64,000 nt of DNA from Halobiforma lacisalsi AJ5 (GTDB lineage Archaea; Halobacteriota; Halobacteria; Halobacteriales; Natrialbaceae). A program made the translations under genes and the position numbers. Shown piece after piece: positions 43,041 to 51,836 of the stretch; positions within the stretch are counted from its first letter, which is position 1; every line of letters starts with the position of its first letter. The notes beneath the pieces are model-generated. The model saw only the letters and a list, made by a program, of their open reading frames with translations. It ran no database searches and was not told where the DNA came from. Where the stretch lies: the NCBI RefSeq assembly GCF_000226975.2, contig NZ_CP019285.1, positions 248,001-312,000 of the forward strand, read 5' to 3'.

Positions 43041-43088
43041 GGCGAGCGGATCCCCTACGAGTTCAACAGCGCCCGGATCACCGACGAC
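43041..43088. repeat. 48-bp direct repeat, copy 2 (PAS3)
   Basis: Second copy of the identical 48-base segment. The surrounding PAS domains are also alike (AAIERVLEE, FVAP, GVGRDVS in both), consistent with a recent tandem duplication of one PAS unit. Confidence 0.85.
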
Positions 43089-44496
43089 GAGGGGAGGGTG
43101 CTCGGCTTCACCGGCGTCGGCCGCGACGTCAGCGACCGGACGGCTCGCGAGCAGGAACTCGAGCGGCTCGAGGAACTGAACGCGGTCTTTCGCGCGGTCG
43201 ACGAAGAGATCGTCGACGCCGAGAGCCGCGAGGAGATCGAGGCCGCCGTCGTCGAACGGTTTGCGGCGGCCGACCCCGTCCGGTTCGCCGCGATCAGCCG
43301 GACGGGGTCGGTCCGCGAACTGCCGAGCCTCGAGGCCGCCGCAGCGCCGGCGTCGCGACGGGGACAGCGTCGATCGACCTGGAGGACCTCGTGGCCTCGT
43401 TCGTCGCGCCGCCCGCCGACGCAGCCGGCGGGTCGCCGCTCGAGGACCGTCGCGGCTACGGGTACGCGTCCATCGCCGAGAGCGAGATCGAGGCCTGGCG
43501 TACCGACGCCCGCGAACGCGGCTACGGCGCGGTCGCGGTAGTCCCGCTCGTCGCGAGCGACCGCGAGCTCGGCGTCCTCCTGGTCGCGGCCGTCGAACCG
43601 ACGCCGTTCTCCGATCGCGAACTCGGCGTGCTCGAGGAGTTCGGCGCCACCGTCGGCCACGCGATCGACGCGATGACGCTCCGGCGACTCCTCTACATGG
43701 ACGCCGTCGTCGAACTCGAGTTCGAGTCGACGGACCGGGGGGACGTCTGCGTCGATCTCTCCGAGCGGGCGGACTGTCGGCTCACGCTCGATCACGTCCT
43801 CCCGCTGACCGACGAGGTGTTCGTCTACTACGTCACCGCCGCCGACGCCGATCCGGAGCGGCTCCGCGAGGCAGCGACGGACCACCCCTCTATCCGGGAC
43901 GTCCGGCGGATCGACATCGACGGGACGGAGAGCCACTGGGAGTTCGTCGTCGCCGAAGAGCCGATCGCCGGCCTCTTCGCGGAGTACGGCGGCCGGATCC
44001 GCTCGAAAGTCGTCGATCACGGCGTCTCGACCGACCTCGTTCAGGTCAGCCCCGATGCGAACGTCCGCGAACTCGTCGATGCAGTGACTGCGATCTACCC
44101 AGACGCGACCCTGGTCTCGAAACACACCGTCGACCAGCCGGTCCGGACCCGCGGCGACTTCCGGCGCGAGGTCGAGGAACTCCTGACTGACCGACAGCGG
44201 ACCGCCCTCGAGGCCGCCTACTACGGCGGCTACTTCGAGTGGCCGCGACGCCGTAGCGACGCGGGCGACCTCGCGGACCAGCTCGGGATCGCCCGACAGA
44301 CATTCCACCAGCACCTCCGGGTCGCCCTCGAGAAGCTATTGACGGTGTACCTCGAGGGGAGCCCCTGATTCTGTCCCTGACCCTGACCCTAACCTCGACC
44401 ACCCATCCGGGCCCGACAGCCGTTTCGAATCGAATACCGTCGCCCTAGCCCCCGAAGCGGCCGATCCGTGGGAACACGGCCAAATATTACCCCTTC

Positions 44497-44516
44497 GTAC
44501 CAGACAACGCTGGTAC
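44497..44516. promoter_or_regulatory. Inverted repeat near the promoter of the DUF7344 regulator
   Basis: GTACCAG-acaacg-CTGGTAC has perfect 7-base arms. It begins just after a TATA-like CAAATATTAC (44481-44490), so it would cover the transcription start 35-55 bases upstream of the ATG at 44551. This fits an autoregulatory operator, unproven. Confidence 0.45.
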
Positions 44517-44550
44517 ACTCCTTACCCGCATTCGTCGGCTGTATCGTCCA

Positions 44551-45840
44551 ATGAGTTCGCCCCCCGAACCCGACAGCCCGACGACCACCGCCTTCGAGAT
44601 CCTCGCCGACGCCCGCCGTCGGCGGCTCCTCGAGATCCTTCTCGACCACGAAGCCGACGGGGTCGCGCTGTCGACGCTCGCGACGGAGATCGCGGCCCGC
44701 GAGCGGGGCCAGCAGATCGTCGCCAACGAGCAGTGTTCCCGCGTTCGGGTGTCGCTCATCCACGTCCACGCGCCCATGCTCGCCGACGCCGGCGTCGTCG
44801 CCCGGGGGTCCGGCAGCGGGGAGAGAACCCTGTCGCGGACGGATCACCCGCTGTTCGAGACACCCTGGATCCGCACGCTTCTCGGTGGCGACGGATCGCT
44901 CGAGAGCGACCGGCTCGACGGGGCACTCAAGGTGCTCGCCCCGCCGCGCCGCCGGACGATCTGTGAGGTCCTTGCGACCCGACGCGGGGCCGTTCCGGTC
45001 CAGGATCTCGCGGCGATGGTCGCGGCCCGGGAGGGGGACCGTCGGCTCGTCGACGTCTCGAGCGACGAGTGCTCGTCGATCGCGACCGATCTCGTCCATG
45101 CCGACCTGCCCGCGCTGGGCGAACACGACCTCGTCGAGTACGACCGCGCGGACGGGACGGTCGCGATCGCGACCGACGCCGAGCTGTGGCGCGCCGACTG
45201 GGTCGCCGAGAGCCCGCTCGGCGCGATACCCGATCGGCTCGGGCTCCTCGACGCACGGGGGGAGCGCGAGCGACGGCGAGACGCGAGCGGGGATCGCGGG
45301 CGCGTTGCCTCCGACGACCGTTCGACGCCCTGCTGGACGATACAGGGGGCCGAAAACGTCGTCGAACACGGCTACGAACTCGCCGACGACGCGACCGAAG
45401 AACTCGTCGTGACGGTACCCGACGACGGAATGCTCCGCGGGCGATACCTCGAGCGGTGGCGCGCGGCCGTCGACCGCGGGGTCGACGTCTACGTCGGCTC
45501 CCGCTCGGAACAGGTCCGCGAGACGGTTCGCGCGGCGGTCCCAGGGGCGATCGTCTGCGAGCCACGGCTCGACTGGTTGAACTTCCCGACCGACCGGGTC
45601 GGCCACGGACGGCTGGTGTTCGCCGACCGCGAACGCGCCATGCTGGTGTCGGTCGCGGATCGGGGGGTAGACGCGACCGGCGGGCCGCGGACGATGGCGA
45701 TCACCGGGACCGGCGGGGACGACCCGCTGGTGTCGCTGTTGCGCGAACACCTCGGACCGCGACTCGATCGCCTGGCCGAGAAACACTGCGACGACGGAAT
45801 GGAGACTGGAGACGAGGGAACGACGCCGCTCCCACTGTGA
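44551..45840 (+). CDS. DUF7344-type double winged-helix regulator with TrmB-like C-terminal domain
   Basis: 429 residues. Two similar winged-helix units lie at about residues 12-100 (FEILADARRRRLLEILLDHE...) and 128-215 (LKVLAPPRRRTICEVLATRR...), each of the haloarchaeal DUF7344 style. From about residue 280 a PLD/TrmB-like sensor domain follows (ELVVTVPDDGMLRGRYLERW, VYVGSRSEQVRETVRAAVPG, LDWLNFPTDRVGHGRLVFAD). It is probably a DNA-binding regulator. A possible operator lies at 44497-44516. The ligand is unknown. Confidence 0.8.
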   Translation: MSSPPEPDSPTTTAFEILADARRRRLLEILLDHEADGVALSTLATEIAARERGQQIVANEQCSRVRVSLIHVHAPMLADAGVVARGSGSGERTLSRTDHPLFETPWIRTLLGGDGSLESDRLDGALKVLAPPRRRTICEVLATRRGAVPVQDLAAMVAAREGDRRLVDVSSDECSSIATDLVHADLPALGEHDLVEYDRADGTVAIATDAELWRADWVAESPLGAIPDRLGLLDARGERERRRDASGDRGRVASDDRSTPCWTIQGAENVVEHGYELADDATEELVVTVPDDGMLRGRYLERWRAAVDRGVDVYVGSRSEQVRETVRAAVPGAIVCEPRLDWLNFPTDRVGHGRLVFADRERAMLVSVADRGVDATGGPRTMAITGTGGDDPLVSLLREHLGPRLDRLAEKHCDDGMETGDEGTTPLPL

Positions 45841-45849
45841 GCCGACCGA

Positions 45850-46794
45850 TCAGGGCAGGAGGAAGTAGACGAACGCCACGTAGCCGGCCACGAGTCCGGC
45901 CCCGTCGAGTCGCGTGAGCCGGCGGCCGTATCCCATCATCCCCACGAGCAAGATCGTAAACGCGACGAGCACCGGTAGTTCGAAGCGGATTGTACTCGGC
46001 GCGATATCGATCGGCGTGATCACTGCGACGATTCCCAGGACCGCGAGGACGTTGTAGATGTTCGAACCGACGACGTTGCCGATGGCGAACTCCGTCTGTC
46101 CGCGAACGGCCCCGACGACCGACGCGGCCAGTTCCGGCAGCGACGTCCCAAGCGCCAGTACCGTCAGCCCGATGAACAGGTCCGAGAAGCCAAGCGCCGA
46201 CAGCAGTCCGGTCCCGCCCGAGACGAGCCATCGCGAGCCGAGCACGAGCGCGACCAGCCCGGCGAGGACGAGCGCGACGTCTTTGACCGCGATCCCGTCG
46301 CCGGCACCCGGGTCGTCGAGTTCCGGAGCCGGATCGGCGTTCGTGTAGTACAGCAGGTACGCGGTAAACGCCGCCAGCACGAGCAGGAACACCGCCCCCT
46401 CGAGGCGGTTGATCTCCCCGTTCGCGCCGACGACCACAAGCAGGATGGCGGCGAGCACCATGAACGGCACGTGGCGGCGCATGACGGTCTCGCCGACCGA
46501 GAGTGGCTTGATGAGCGCCGAGATCCCGAGCACGAGTCCGATGTTCGCGACGTTCGACCCGAGGATCGCACCCAGGCCGATATCGGTCGAGACCTCGAGC
46601 GCGCCGATCACCGAGACGAACAGTTCCGGGGCGGTCGTCGCGAACGCGATCACCGTGACTCCGACGGTCGCCGCACGGAGGCCGATCCCGAGCGCGAGCC
46701 GTCCGGCCCCGGCCACGAGCAGTTCCGCGCCCGCATAGAGGGCGACGACGCCGGCGAGCAGGAGAACGACGAAGAGTCCGACTCCGGAGAGCAT
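45850..46794 (-). CDS. Sodium/calcium exchanger family antiporter (CaCA)
   Basis: 314 residues with about ten hydrophobic helices. Both signature alpha-repeats are present: IAFATTAPELFVSVIGALE...GAILGSNVANIGLV near residues 54-89, and VLALGTSLPELAASVVGAVRG...NVVGSNIYNVLAV near residues 212-250. The duplicated E/S/N residues bind Ca2+ and Na+ in the membrane. It should exchange Ca2+ for Na+ or H+. The gene lies downstream of trkA on the same strand, in an ion-homeostasis cluster. Confidence 0.93.
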   Translation of the reverse strand: MLSGVGLFVVLLLAGVVALYAGAELLVAGAGRLALGIGLRAATVGVTVIAFATTAPELFVSVIGALEVSTDIGLGAILGSNVANIGLVLGISALIKPLSVGETVMRRHVPFMVLAAILLVVVGANGEINRLEGAVFLLVLAAFTAYLLYYTNADPAPELDDPGAGDGIAVKDVALVLAGLVALVLGSRWLVSGGTGLLSALGFSDLFIGLTVLALGTSLPELAASVVGAVRGQTEFAIGNVVGSNIYNVLAVLGIVAVITPIDIAPSTIRFELPVLVAFTILLVGMMGYGRRLTRLDGAGLVAGYVAFVYFLLP

Positions 46795-46857
46795 AGCGGA
46801 GGTATTCGAGAACGATTCAAAAGGGATCCGAAACGAGACGAGACGAGACGCGTCGCG

Positions 46858-48192
46858 TCAAACGAGGTCGATCACGTCGTCGAGGACGACCGCGTCGACG
46901 AAAAGGACGACGTGATCGTCCGGGCGAACGACCGTCTCGCCGCGGGGCGTGATGAGGTCGCCCTGCCGGGAGATGGCTCCGATGACGATCCCGTCCGGGA
47001 AGTCCGCCGTCGCGTCGGCGATCTCGCGGCCGGCGAGCGGGCTGTCCTCGCTGATCTCGATCTCGATTACTTCGGCCCGATCGTGCTCGAGCATGGCGAC
47101 TTTCTCGGTGTGGTCGGCGCGGGTAAAGCGGACGATCTCCTCGGCGGTTTCCTCGCGAGGGTTGACCGCGACGTCGACGCCGACGGTCTCGAAGAGGTCG
47201 ACGTACTCGGTGTTTTCGATGACCGCCACCGTCCGCTCGACGCCGATGCGGTCGGCCAGCAACGAGACGAGCAGGTTCTTTTCGTCGCTGTCGAGCGTGG
47301 CAACCACGAGGTCGGCCTCGTCGACGTGTTCGCGCTCGAGAAACTCCGTGTCGGTCGCGTCGTTCTCCATAACCACCGTTCTGGGCAGCGCCTCGGCGAT
47401 CTCGCGGGCGCGGTCGCGGTCCTGTTCGATCAGTCGCGGCCGATAGCCGTTCTCCTCGAACTCGCGGGCGACCTGGAACCCGACCTCGCTGCCACCCACG
47501 ATGACGACCTCCTCGGTTTCGTCCCTGTCGGGGGTAACGATGTCGTCGGCGAACGAGCGAACGGAATCGGGACTCCCGAGGACGACGACCCGGTCCTCGG
47601 CCCGTATCTCCGTCTCGCCGGTCGCGATGATCATGTCTTCGCCCCGGAAGACCACGGCGAAGGTCAGCGAGTCGTACCGGTCGGCCTCCTCGACGGTTCG
47701 GCCGGCGACCGGGCTCTCCGGGCCGATCTCGAACTCGCCCATGCGAACGAGCCCGCCCGCGAACATATCGACGTCCTGGGCCGCCGGCAACCCCGATATC
47801 TGGTAGATCGTCTGGGCCGTCAGGAGGTCGGTACACACCATGAAATCGACGCCGAACGCTCCCTGCGAGCCCTCCCAGGTCTCGAGCAGACTCCGTCGGC
47901 GGACCCGACAGATCGTGAACGCGTCGCTGAGTGTCCTGGTCGCACCACAGACGACGATGTTGGCCTCGTCGTCGTCCGTACAGGCGATGACGAGGTCCGC
48001 ACGCTCGACGTCGGCCTGTCGGAGCGTCCCGATTTCGGTACCGTCACCCCTGATCGCGAGCACGTCCTGCGAGTAGGTCAGGTCCTCGATGACGGCCGGG
48101 TCGCTGTCGACCACGACGACGTCGTGGGCCGCCTGAAGATTGGCGGCGATCTCCCGGCCGACTTCGCCGGCTCCGATGATAACGATATGCAT
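46858..48192 (-). CDS. trkA: Trk potassium uptake regulator TrkA
   Basis: 444 residues with duplicated RCK architecture. Rossmann NAD-binding motifs are HIVIIGAGEVGREIA at residues 2-16 and VVIVGGSEVGFQVAREF near residue 228. Each is followed by an RCK_C/TrkA_C domain (GEFEIGPESPVAGRTVEEAD and IEISEDSPLAGREIADAT). It binds the cytoplasmic side of a TrkH/KtrB channel and gates K+ entry by nucleotide; no TrkH gene is in this window. The Lrp-RCK fusion gene on the other side suggests linked regulation. Confidence 0.94.
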   Translation of the reverse strand: MHIVIIGAGEVGREIAANLQAAHDVVVVDSDPAVIEDLTYSQDVLAIRGDGTEIGTLRQADVERADLVIACTDDDEANIVVCGATRTLSDAFTICRVRRRSLLETWEGSQGAFGVDFMVCTDLLTAQTIYQISGLPAAQDVDMFAGGLVRMGEFEIGPESPVAGRTVEEADRYDSLTFAVVFRGEDMIIATGETEIRAEDRVVVLGSPDSVRSFADDIVTPDRDETEEVVIVGGSEVGFQVAREFEENGYRPRLIEQDRDRAREIAEALPRTVVMENDATDTEFLEREHVDEADLVVATLDSDEKNLLVSLLADRIGVERTVAVIENTEYVDLFETVGVDVAVNPREETAEEIVRFTRADHTEKVAMLEHDRAEVIEIEISEDSPLAGREIADATADFPDGIVIGAISRQGDLITPRGETVVRPDDHVVLFVDAVVLDDVIDLV

Positions 48193-48676
48193 GGGTCAGC
48201 GAATAGTCGTGCGATTTCGCGTCGGTCGGTCAAAGGGCGACTCGTGGATCGATCTCGACCCCATCCCTGTTCGTTCGTGTGTTCGCCCTCGCGCTCGAGA
48301 ACGGCCATCTGACGACCATCGGGAGCACGGTCCCCGCCGTAACATACTCTCTGTACCCCGGTCCCGAACATAAAATCCGTGCACGGATGTCCCAGCCATC
48401 CCCCGCCGTGCTCGCCCGTGCTCGCCACCCCGCATCGTCGTGTCGTTCCCGAGGGTCCGACCGCAACCGACCAGGGGTAAGCCCGCGGTCAACGGCCGCT
48501 TGACCGATCACACTCGAGTGCGTAGCATGCTCGAGACGGCCCCTGGTCGGTTCTGCAGACGTCTAACGGCGACCGATAACTTCGCCGGATTCTTTCGATG
48601 CGAAAATATTCACGGTGATGATTACGCGGGAGAAAAATGCACGGGGTATATATTCCGCAATCACACAACGGGCCCT
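48193..48676. other. Divergent intergenic region between trkA and the Lrp-RCK_C gene
   Basis: 484 bases without a convincing gene. Small frames on both strands lack family features. The right end is AT-rich with a clear TATA element. The trkA side contains a possible minus-strand promoter near 48340-48380 (AACATAAAATCCGTGC), far from the trkA start, so trkA may have a leader. Confidence 0.4.
48645..48655 (+). promoter_or_regulatory. TATA element for the Lrp-RCK_C gene
   Basis: GGTATATATTC is centred about 26 bases before the ATG at 48677, a strong TATA match with leaderless spacing. Confidence 0.6.
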
Positions 48677-49477
48677 ATGGGCGACGGCAACGGGAGTAGT
48701 TATCGGCTCGACGAAATCGACCGCCGGATCATCCACGCGCTGATGGCCGACGCCAGGAACACGTCGGCACCGGCGATCGCGGAGGAGGTCAGCGTCTCCG
48801 GGGCGACGATCCGCAACCGGATCGCACAACTCGAGGACCACGGCATCATCGAGGGTTACCATGCGACCGTCGACTTCGAACACGCCGACGGCTCGCTGAT
48901 GAATCTGTTCATGTGTCACGCTCCCTTCGGAGAGGTGGAAGGTGTCGCCCGGAAGATCGGGACGATACCGGGCATCATCAATGTACGCGAGCTGATGGGC
49001 GGCCAGATAAACCTGCACGTTCTCGCCGTCGGCACCGACACCACGGACCTGCGACGCGTCGGCCGCGAACTCGAGCGCCTGGGGGTCGAGATCGAGGACG
49101 AGTTCCTCCTCCAGAACGAACACGACTTCCCGTACGCGCCGTACGGCCCCGCGGACGGCCGTCGTCGGGAGCCCCTGGCCGACTACATCAGCCTCACCGG
49201 CGGGGCCGAGGTCGTCGAGGTGACCGTCCAGGAGGACGCCCCGATCGCGGGCCGAACCCTCGAGGAGGCCGCCGAGAACGACATCGTCGACGACGACACG
49301 CTCGTCGTCGCGATCGAACGCGACGACGCCGTCATCACGCCCCACGGCGACACCGAGATCCAACCGAACGACGTCGTGACGGTGTTCTCGCCCAACGAGA
49401 GCGACGAACCGACCCTGCGCGGGTTCGACGGTTCCGGGGAGAACGACTCCCGGACGAGCGGTATCGAGAGGCGGTGA
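48677..49477 (+). CDS. Lrp/AsnC regulator fused to a TrkA_C (RCK_C) domain
   Basis: 266 residues. The N-terminal winged helix (LDEIDRRIIHALMADARNTS...ATIRNRIAQLEDHG, residues 10-60) and a partial AsnC-like region (about 65-150) are followed by an RCK_C ligand-binding domain at about 180-248 (VVEVTVQEDAPIAGRTLEEA...VVTVFSPNE). This joins a DNA-binding head to the small-molecule sensor used by TrkA. It is divergent from trkA, so it probably regulates potassium uptake genes. The start is set by the TATA element at 48645-48655. Confidence 0.9.
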   Translation: MGDGNGSSYRLDEIDRRIIHALMADARNTSAPAIAEEVSVSGATIRNRIAQLEDHGIIEGYHATVDFEHADGSLMNLFMCHAPFGEVEGVARKIGTIPGIINVRELMGGQINLHVLAVGTDTTDLRRVGRELERLGVEIEDEFLLQNEHDFPYAPYGPADGRRREPLADYISLTGGAEVVEVTVQEDAPIAGRTLEEAAENDIVDDDTLVVAIERDDAVITPHGDTEIQPNDVVTVFSPNESDEPTLRGFDGSGENDSRTSGIERR

Positions 49478-49559
49478 TCGATCATGCCAGAACCATCGAT
49501 AGCAGGCGCAACAGTGGACGACCGACTGCAGAACCGGCACCGACCAGGGGAGTGAACGG

Positions 49560-49949
49560 GTGACCGATATGGCGCTCGGAGACCTCCTCCCGAGATTCCT
49601 GCAACGGTCCGACGACTCGGACGACGGCGTGCTCCGGGAGTGTCGACACTGCGGGGCGAAGTTCGACGAGCCGGTCGATCGGTGCCGCGTCTGCGAGGCG
49701 ACCGAGATCGCCACCTACGAGTTCGTGACCGTCTCGAGCGACACGGACGAGAGCGTGGGCGTGGAGGGCCAACCGACCGGAAGCCGGGAGGGGGAGGACG
49801 GGTCGAACGCTCGAGGGGACGAGACGATCGAGGAAGACGGCGACTCGGAGCGAGAACCCGAACCCGAACCCGAACCCGACCGTGGGGACCACGAGGACCG
49901 CCCGGACGGCGAGCCCGCGCCCGAACCCGAACGCGACGACCGATCCTGA
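49560..49949 (+). CDS. Zinc-ribbon protein with acidic Pro-Glu repeat tail
   Basis: 129 residues from GTG (an ATG three codons on, at 49569, is an alternative). A four-Cys ribbon CRHCG...CRVCE lies at about residues 28-46. The C-terminal part is low complexity, with Glu-Pro repeats coded by CGAACC units near 49858-49880. It begins some 80 bases after the Lrp-RCK_C gene and ahead of aroE. Function unknown; possibly nucleic-acid or protein binding. Confidence 0.72.
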   Translation: MTDMALGDLLPRFLQRSDDSDDGVLRECRHCGAKFDEPVDRCRVCEATEIATYEFVTVSSDTDESVGVEGQPTGSREGEDGSNARGDETIEEDGDSEREPEPEPEPDRGDHEDRPDGEPAPEPERDDRS

Positions 49950-49983
49950 CCGATTTATACTCCCCCGGCCTCGACTCGTAGTC

Positions 49984-50790
49984 ATGGACGTGTTCGGACT
50001 GGTCGGCAACCCCGTCGGCCATTCGCTGTCACCGCCGATGCACGAGGTGGCCTACGACGCCCTCGAGATCGACGCTCGCTACGTCACGTTCGAACCGGCA
50101 CCCGACGACCTCGAGACCGCACTCGAGGGAGCGGCGGCGCTGGGGATCGCGGGACTGAACGTGACGATCCCGTTCAAGGAAGACGCCCTCGCGTCCGACC
50201 TGGTGGCCGCCGACGAACTGGCGAACCGGATCGGTGCGGTCAACACGATCGACTTCTCGGGCGACCGGCCGACGGGCCACAACACGGACGCCGCGGGCGC
50301 GCTCCGCGCGCTGCGCGAGCGGGACGTGACCGTCGACGGCGCGCGCGCCGTCGTCGTGGGCGCAGGCGGGGCCGGCCGAGCGATCTCGTTCGGCCTGGCG
50401 GACGCCGGGGCGACGGTCTCGATCGCCAACCGTACCGAGGCGAAGGCACACGACCTCGCGGACGAGGTCCCGGGAGCGACCGGCCACGGGCTCGAGACCC
50501 TCGAGGACCTGCTCGCCGACGCGGAGATCCTCGTCAACGCCACCAGCGTCGGGATGGAGGAGGACGCGACGCCGGTTCCCGCCGAAGCGCTCCACGGCGG
50601 CCTCGCGGTGCTTGACGCCGTGTATCGCCCACTCGAGACCCGGCTGCTCTCGGACGCGGCGGCGGCCGGCGCGACGACCGTCGACGGGGCCCGGATGTTG
50701 CTCTATCAGGGCGTCGAGGCGTTCGAGCTGTGGACCGGGCGGGACGCGCCGGTATCGACGATGGACGAGGCGCTCCGCGCCCGGCTCTGA
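49984..50790 (+). CDS. aroE: Shikimate dehydrogenase
   Basis: 268 residues. [13 protein letters not shown] (residues 8-20) binds shikimate, Lys65 in NVTIPFKED is the catalytic Lys, and GHNTDAAG near residue 97 carries the paired Asp. The NADP domain shows [11 protein letters not shown] near residue 125 and the NRTEAKA element that follows. It reduces 3-dehydroshikimate in aromatic amino-acid and folate precursor synthesis, upstream of the chorismate used by pabB at 51837. A TATA-like ATTTATACT lies about 30 bases upstream. Confidence 0.95.
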   Translation: MDVFGLVGNPVGHSLSPPMHEVAYDALEIDARYVTFEPAPDDLETALEGAAALGIAGLNVTIPFKEDALASDLVAADELANRIGAVNTIDFSGDRPTGHNTDAAGALRALRERDVTVDGARAVVVGAGGAGRAISFGLADAGATVSIANRTEAKAHDLADEVPGATGHGLETLEDLLADAEILVNATSVGMEEDATPVPAEALHGGLAVLDAVYRPLETRLLSDAAAAGATTVDGARMLLYQGVEAFELWTGRDAPVSTMDEALRARL

Positions 50791-50882
50791 CCCGGAGCTC
50801 CCGTCTCCGACGGCCGGACGCCATTTCGGCTATCGGACCTCGAGTCGCCGGTCCAACAGGTCGTTTCGGTTGACGCATCAGA

Positions 50883-50892
50883 GGAATTTAAG
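50883..50892 (+). promoter_or_regulatory. TATA element for the helix-hairpin-helix protein
   Basis: GGAATTTAAG lies about 30 bases before the ATG at 50918, fitting leaderless transcription. Confidence 0.45.
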
Positions 50893-50917
50893 TGATGAAA
50901 CCAACTATATCGTGATA

Positions 50918-51679
50918 ATGGCAATCCTCGAAAAGCTGAAGTCGTTGTTGGGACTCGACGACTCGAGTTCGGAGCCCCAGAACGGCCGTGACGTCGGGGT
51001 CACGGTCGAGCGGGAGCGGTCGGGGCCGGAATCGAGCAGGAACGGAACGACCCCCGCGGAGCCGCCCGCGAGCGCGACCTCGAGCGAGCCCGAAGAAATC
51101 GACGGCGCGGACGAGCCGGCCGAGTCCGAGGACGAAACTGCTGTCTCCATCGAAGAGGCCGAAGCAACCGAAGCCGAGGCAGAAGCGAAAGCGGAAGACG
51201 AGGACGAAGACGAGGACGCGGCGGAACCCGATGCCGACGAGACCGAGACCGAGGCCGCGGTCGAAGAGGTCGAACCCGAACCCGAAACCGAAACTGAACC
51301 CGAAACCGAGACTGAAACCACGGACGAGCCCGAACCCGCCGCGGCCGGTACCACCGCCTCGAGTTCGACCGGCTCGATGACCGAACCGACCGACGAACCC
51401 GAGGCGGCCGCCGAACCCGCCGAAGCCACCGGACCGACCGAAGCGGACGCCGCCCCGGTGGAGGAGAAGACCCCAGACGAGGAAGCCCCAGAGAGCGAGA
51501 CGGGCGAACCCGTCGACGAGATCAAGGGGATCGGCCCGGCCTACGCCGACCGACTCGCCGACGCCGGCGTCGAGACCGTCCCCGACCTCGCCGACGCCGA
51601 CGCGGCCGCCCTCGCCGAGCAGACCGACATCTCCGAGAAGCGCATCCAGGGCTGGATCGACCGGGCCGAAGTGCGCTGA
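50918..51679 (+). CDS. Helix-hairpin-helix protein with long acidic low-complexity region
   Basis: 253 residues. Residues 1-15 (MAILEKLKSLLGLDD) form a short amphipathic helix. Then about 170 residues of Glu/Asp/Pro/Ala repeats follow, with blocks of E-P-E-T-E type. The C-terminal domain (about 198-253, VDEIKGIGPAYADRLADAGV...ISEKRIQGWIDRA) is a helix-hairpin-helix fold seen in DNA-binding and RNA polymerase-associated proteins. A linker-tethered DNA-binding role is likely; the partner is unknown. Confidence 0.85.
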   Translation: MAILEKLKSLLGLDDSSSEPQNGRDVGVTVERERSGPESSRNGTTPAEPPASATSSEPEEIDGADEPAESEDETAVSIEEAEATEAEAEAKAEDEDEDEDAAEPDADETETEAAVEEVEPEPETETEPETETETTDEPEPAAAGTTASSSTGSMTEPTDEPEAAAEPAEATGPTEADAAPVEEKTPDEEAPESETGEPVDEIKGIGPAYADRLADAGVETVPDLADADAAALAEQTDISEKRIQGWIDRAEVR

Positions 51680-51683
51680 TCCC

Positions 51684-51712
51684 GAGTTTTTCGTCTCGAT
51701 TTCCGTCCCCGT
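51684..51712 (+). terminator. T-rich termination region
   Basis: GAGTTTTTCGTCTCGATTTCC follows the gene end within ten bases. Archaeal termination is favoured by such T runs; more short T runs continue to about 51730. Confidence 0.35.
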
Positions 51713-51836
51713 TTCGTCCCCGTTTCCTGACTCCGGCTTCGAAAGTCCCCAGTCCCGAACCGCTCGAGTAGCCTGATCCTGCCCGGAAACTCCGCAGACC
51801 GAAAGACGATTAGTCACCCGTTTCGTTCCGGACCGT

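Larger units (their letters stand above)
41787..44368 (+). pseudogene. PAS-PAS-PAS-GAF-HTH10 (bacterio-opsin-activator type) regulator with one frameshift
   Basis: The first frame (from ATG 41787) encodes three PAS domains, at about residues 35-120, 217-330 and 345-455. A very acidic insert of repeated Glu/Asp/Gly residues lies at 135-190. Homology leaves this frame near 43331-43375 and resumes one base back in another frame as VATGTASIDLEDLVASFVAP. That second part gives a bacterio-opsin-activator GAF-like domain, then a C-terminal HTH_10 (LLTDRQRTALEAAYYGGYFE...). Without the shift the protein would be about 860 residues. The change equals loss of one base: a real mutation, a sequencing error, or less likely programmed shifting. 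PAS2 and PAS3 are a recent duplication. Confidence 0.8.
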
